Shown piece by piece: positions 50,035 to 53,171 of a DNA stretch of 53,171 nt (position 1 is its first letter; the number at the start of each line of letters is the position of its first letter). The DNA is taken from positions 1-53,171 of the forward strand of contig UROC01000006.1 of NCBI GenBank assembly GCA_900549345.1, read 5' to 3'. A program made the position numbers and the translations under genes. The notes below the pieces were generated by a model. It made no database searches and was not told where the DNA came from. It saw nothing but the letters and a program-made list of their open reading frames with translations. Origin of the DNA: an uncultured Collinsella sp. (GTDB taxonomy: Bacteria > Actinomycetota > Coriobacteriia > Coriobacteriales > Coriobacteriaceae).

Positions 50035-51387
50035 ATGGCATTCAACGACTTGATCGCCCAGAAAATAAAGGACTTTGAACAGCAGGGGGTTCCACAGGTC
50101 TTTGAGCGAGACCTTGATCTGGGAAACCCGCAGGAGCCAAAGCGCGACAACATCGTATATGTGATTGTGGGCGCCCGTCGTTGTGGAAAGACGTATCGCC
50201 TGTATCAGGAGATGCGGCGGCTTCAGGGCCAAGGCGTCGAGCTTGACCGGATGCTATATTTCAATTTTGAGGATGAGCGCTTGCGTCCGTATGAGCCATC
50301 GCTACTAGCGGACGTGCTCGATACATTCTATGCACTATATCCTGCTGCTCGAGGCGAGGGCGCCTACCTTTTCTTTGACGAGATCCAGGAAATACCCGAA
50401 TGGGGTGCGTTTCTGCGACGCGTGGTCGATACGGAGAAGGCGACCGTTTACGTGACGGGATCTTCTTCTAAGATGCTGTCCTCAGAACTTAAGAGCGAGT
50501 TCAGGGGCCGTTCTCTTGTGCGAGAGCTTTTTCCGTTGAGTTTTTCGGAATACGTCCGATATAAGACGGGGAGCGTTCCTGAGTCGAACGCGCCCTTCTC
50601 CTCAAGCGCTGCAGCGTTGCTCCGACACCATCTGGTCGGATATCTCGAGCGAGGGGGATTCATCGCGACACTTGAGCAGACGCCCACAGACGCGATTCAG
50701 CTGCTACAGGAATATGCGTCGCGAACGGTCGCTATGGACGTTGTGGAGCGTTACGACGTCAAGAGCCCTCGTTTGGCCTCACTGTTTCTGACGCGGTGTA
50801 TGGCATCTTCGGGACGAGAACTGTCGGTGAACAAGGTGTACAACGAGTTCAAGAGCAGGCAGATACCCGTCAGTCGTAATTCGCTCAGCGACTTACTTGA
50901 GTATTACGAGGACGCCTACCTGCTGTTTTCTGTGCCGGAGTTTACGCGTTCACTTGCAAATAATACGCGGTCTGCGTCTAAAGTCTACGCTGTCGATCCA
51001 GCGATGTTTGGAGCATTCTCTCCCGCATCGGCATTGGACCAGGGCCAGAGGCTCGAGACTGCGGTGTTCAATGCGCTCAGAAGAAGGACTCCTGCGGTGC
51101 GGGTCGGTTCGGTCTGCCGCCTACTGGTCAAGGAGAAGAATAAAAGCCATGAGGTTGACTTTGTGGCTGGGGATGCACTTCTCATGCAGGCTTATAGCCT
51201 GACTCAGGTGAGTGTGGATATGGCAAGCGAGAAAACGCGCGAACGCGAAATTGCAGCCCTCGATGCCTCGATGGCCCAGTTTGATCTTGGCGAGTCGGTA
51301 ATCGTTACTATGGATGAACAGGCCGATATTCCATGTGAACACGGTGTGGTACACGCTGTGCCCGCATGGAAGTGGCTCCTTGCCTAA
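50035..51387 (+). CDS. AAA-family ATPase, AAA_14/DUF4143 type
   Basis: 450 residues. Walker A is GARRCGKT near residue 46 and Walker B is YLFFDEIQ near 111, followed by VTGSSSKMLSSEL (sensor-like) and REGFPL-type segment RELFPLSFSEYVRYK. The C-terminal half has the DUF4143 pattern (NSLSDLLEYYEDAYLLFSVPEFTRSL, YAVDPAMFGAF, EVDFVAGD), related to a nuclease-like fold without obvious catalytic residues. These ATPases are common in gut bacteria and often variable between strains; their role is not known. Lower GC than neighbours and a private palindromic promoter suggest acquisition. GAG before the ATG is part of the palindrome flank. Confidence 0.92.
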   Translation: MAFNDLIAQKIKDFEQQGVPQVFERDLDLGNPQEPKRDNIVYVIVGARRCGKTYRLYQEMRRLQGQGVELDRMLYFNFEDERLRPYEPSLLADVLDTFYALYPAARGEGAYLFFDEIQEIPEWGAFLRRVVDTEKATVYVTGSSSKMLSSELKSEFRGRSLVRELFPLSFSEYVRYKTGSVPESNAPFSSSAAALLRHHLVGYLERGGFIATLEQTPTDAIQLLQEYASRTVAMDVVERYDVKSPRLASLFLTRCMASSGRELSVNKVYNEFKSRQIPVSRNSLSDLLEYYEDAYLLFSVPEFTRSLANNTRSASKVYAVDPAMFGAFSPASALDQGQRLETAVFNALRRRTPAVRVGSVCRLLVKEKNKSHEVDFVAGDALLMQAYSLTQVSVDMASEKTREREIAALDASMAQFDLGESVIVTMDEQADIPCEHGVVHAVPAWKWLLA

Positions 51388-51403
51388 TCATCTACGGATC
51401 TGT

Positions 51404-51428
51404 GGGGCCAGGACCTCCTGGCCCCTTC
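51404..51428. terminator. Hairpin terminator between the ATPase and the acidic membrane protein
   Basis: 10-bp perfect stem (ggggccagga / tcctggcccc) between convergent genes, with a short T run (ttcat). Confidence 0.75.
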
Positions 51429-51460
51429 ATCACGGTTGGGGAGTACCATGATGCGCCCGG

Positions 51461-52957
51461 CTAGTCCTGGGCCTTGATGCTCGGCAGGAGAATCTGGGCG
51501 AGGTAGTCAGTCTCGAGTTTGGTCGCGGCGTCGGCTTTGCCGTCTTTGCCGACCAGCACGTTCTTGATCTGGCTATAGGTGTAGTGGTTGCCGGTCGCGA
51601 GCTCGACAAGCTCAATGGCCGTGTCCATGGGATAGGTCGACACGGGGTTCTGCGTGCGCCCGTTGATGGTCTGGGGCACCACGTACGGATAGACGGGGCC
51701 GCTGGCGTAGACGGTATAACCGTTGCCTAGATTGGCCGCACCCAAAACCGTATCGCCCTCATCGGGCGTAAAGCTCTCGCCCTCGCGCACCGCGACGAGC
51801 GTCACGATCGGCGTATTGCTGTCGCCGGCAAGATAGATGCATAGCGTGCTGCCATTCTGCCAAGTCTCGACCTTGCCGTACCACTCGACGGGGATATCGA
51901 GCTGGTAAAGGTCGGTTGCCTTGTGACGGGCGTCGGCATCACGGGCCGCCTGTGCCTTTTGCGCGCTCACGGCATTGACGGCGGCGTCGCGCCGCGCGGT
52001 TGCCGCCTGCTGGAGCACCTTGGCGGTGGCGGCGGAGCTCGCGCCTCCCTCCTCGGCATACTTGGCGGCGGTATCGATCTGGTCGTCAGTGACCGTGTCG
52101 GCCGAAGGCACCTTGAGCTTAAAGGTAGCCTGGGAACTTAAATCCTGTCCATCGCTCTTAACGGTGACCTGCGTCTTGGTGGTCGGGACGGTATAGATAG
52201 TGCCGTCGGCCGCGATGGGGGAGGCAGCGATGGAGAGCGTGTAATCGCCGGGCAGCAGTTTGATGCCGCGGCCGTGCTCGTCAACATAGAGCGTTTCGCT
52301 CACGGAGGAGCCGTCAGAATCCTGACCGCTCACCTGTACGGGAATCTTGGAGCCGGCGGAACAGTCGAGCCCCGCGGCATGTACGCCAATCTGCACCGAC
52401 ATCATCGTGTGGGCATTGGCGGCGGTGATGGCAGCCTGCTCTTGCTGATATCCGTTCCAGGCAGCATAGCCTGCGCCGCCGGCGACGAGCGCGACGGCCA
52501 CAACGCCGGCAACCATCAGGTTGCGGCGCTTGGGCGACATCTTGCGATGGCGAACCTCGGCTTCGCGTGCCGAAGGAACGGACGGCAGGGGAATATCGCC
52601 CATGGCGATGGTCTCGTCTACGGCTGGTGCGGAACCCAGGCCAGGAAGCTCGCGGGTCAGCGAATCCTCGGCCGGCAAGCTGTCGAGCAAGACGGTTTCC
52701 TCGCCCGTGTCGGATCCGGGCTGGTCGTCGGCCTCGCTTTCGGTGTCTTCGTGATCTGCCTCATCTTCGGCAGGCTCAACATCGTCTGCATCCTGATCAT
52801 CGGACTGCGCCTCGGCTTCCGGCTCATCCTGCACATCAACGCTCGAATCGTCAAACGCAATCTCATCGAGTGAAATTCGGTCTAAGCTCTCCAAGGCCTC
52901 AGCGCAAGCTTCTGCATCTTGGGCCGCATCCTCTTGACCCATCGTCTCATCTTTCAT
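51461..52957 (-). CDS. Acidic single-pass membrane protein of unknown function
   Basis: 498 residues from the ATG at 52957 (GGGGGATAT upstream). Residues 1 to about 110 are a highly acidic, disordered cytoplasmic region. KRRNL then leads into one membrane helix at about 145-167 (MVAGVVAVALVAGGAGYAAW). The outer part has an Ig-like segment (VSGQDSDGSSVSETLYVDEHGRGIKLLPGDYTLSI) like a surface Cna-B/carboxypeptidase-regulatory fold, then an Ala-rich helical coil (about 300-360) and a final alpha/beta domain (DIPVEWYGKVETWQNGSTLCIY). Such a layout occurs in actinobacterial envelope proteins without known role. Convergent with the ATPase gene. The 52958-53171 end contains only its upstream region. 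Confidence 0.8.
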   Translation of the reverse strand: MKDETMGQEDAAQDAEACAEALESLDRISLDEIAFDDSSVDVQDEPEAEAQSDDQDADDVEPAEDEADHEDTESEADDQPGSDTGEETVLLDSLPAEDSLTRELPGLGSAPAVDETIAMGDIPLPSVPSAREAEVRHRKMSPKRRNLMVAGVVAVALVAGGAGYAAWNGYQQEQAAITAANAHTMMSVQIGVHAAGLDCSAGSKIPVQVSGQDSDGSSVSETLYVDEHGRGIKLLPGDYTLSIAASPIAADGTIYTVPTTKTQVTVKSDGQDLSSQATFKLKVPSADTVTDDQIDTAAKYAEEGGASSAATAKVLQQAATARRDAAVNAVSAQKAQAARDADARHKATDLYQLDIPVEWYGKVETWQNGSTLCIYLAGDSNTPIVTLVAVREGESFTPDEGDTVLGAANLGNGYTVYASGPVYPYVVPQTINGRTQNPVSTYPMDTAIELVELATGNHYTYSQIKNVLVGKDGKADAATKLETDYLAQILLPSIKAQD

Positions 52958-53171
52958 ATATCCCCCAAGCTCAATATCGGGACAACACTGTACCCAAAAA
53001 CGGGACCCCATAGAGCCGCCGTATGATTTGAAATCCGATTTTATATATGCGCATGTTTTTGAATAGATGAATAAGACGCAACGACAAAAGCCCCCGGAAA
53101 GCGAGCGAAACGCTTTGGCTCTGTTAGACCGGAATTGACACGACCGGCTGCCCTCTTGCCCTCGAGTTAAT

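Noticed and set aside
50035..51387. Toxin-antitoxin or restriction function for the DUF4143 ATPase
   Set aside because: There is no partner gene, nuclease motif or methylase nearby; only the ATPase and DUF4143 patterns can be supported.

Overview
The window looks like a chromosomal segment of a high-GC, host-associated actinobacterium of the class Coriobacteriia, most likely Collinsella or a close relative. The grounds are a dnaK-grpE-dnaJ-hspR operon with an HspR-type MerR repressor and a nearby clpB (the actinobacterial heat-shock layout), PTS-linked sugar use, hydrogenase maturation genes, very large Ig-like surface proteins, and intergenic DNA full of small palindromic repeats. The genus is an inference from overall resemblance; there is no rRNA or marker search behind it.

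Layout. 0.2-0.9 kb: an XRE regulator fused to a desulfoferrodoxin-like iron domain. 1.0-8.1 kb: a carbohydrate locus with an RpiR/SIS regulator, a large glycoside hydrolase-like protein, a divergent AraC regulator, a GH1 6-phospho-beta-glucosidase and a glucose-type PTS EIIA. 8.3-10.0 kb: a lipoprotein and a HAD phosphatase. 10.2-15.1 kb: a promoter and cobalamin riboswitch leading into a 1517-residue surface protein whose C-terminal part resembles the alpha/alpha toroid of transcobalamin. 15.3-21.2 kb: a minus-strand operon, orf82-nikR-hypF-hypC-hypD-hypE. 21.4-22.4 kb: thioredoxin and a divergent unknown protein. 22.4-32.7 kb: a LytTR two-component system divergent from a 2676-residue surface protein with three internal repeats spaced exactly 1386 bp apart.

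33.1-37.1 kb: nadA-nadB-nadC-niaR behind a perfect 19-bp-arm palindrome, the likely NiaR operator, forming a self-contained autoregulated NAD synthesis unit. 37.2-37.4 kb: a small 2[4Fe-4S] ferredoxin. 38.0-42.3 kb: dnaK-grpE-dnaJ-hspR. 42.6-44.9 kb: an aconitase-family (YbhJ-like) hydratase. 45.3-46.0 kb: a small membrane-anchored unknown between two related repeat clusters. 46.9-49.5 kb: clpB, which shares an inverted-repeat promoter motif with dnaK. 49.6-51.4 kb: a small Pro-rich protein and a DUF4143-type ATPase with a 24-bp perfect palindrome over its promoter. 51.5-53.0 kb: an acidic single-pass membrane protein.

The least explained signals are in the intergenic DNA. There are several distinct palindrome families. 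One is a three-unit tandem array with an exact 62-bp period found at two loci. Another has an 80-bp period and occurs as two and three units. Two families show paired base changes that preserve the stem. No transposase, RAYT or CRISPR gene is visible in the window to explain them. The most promising functional systems are the riboswitch-controlled transcobalamin-like surface protein and the XRE-desulfoferrodoxin fusion. All calls come from reading the sequence; no database search was run.
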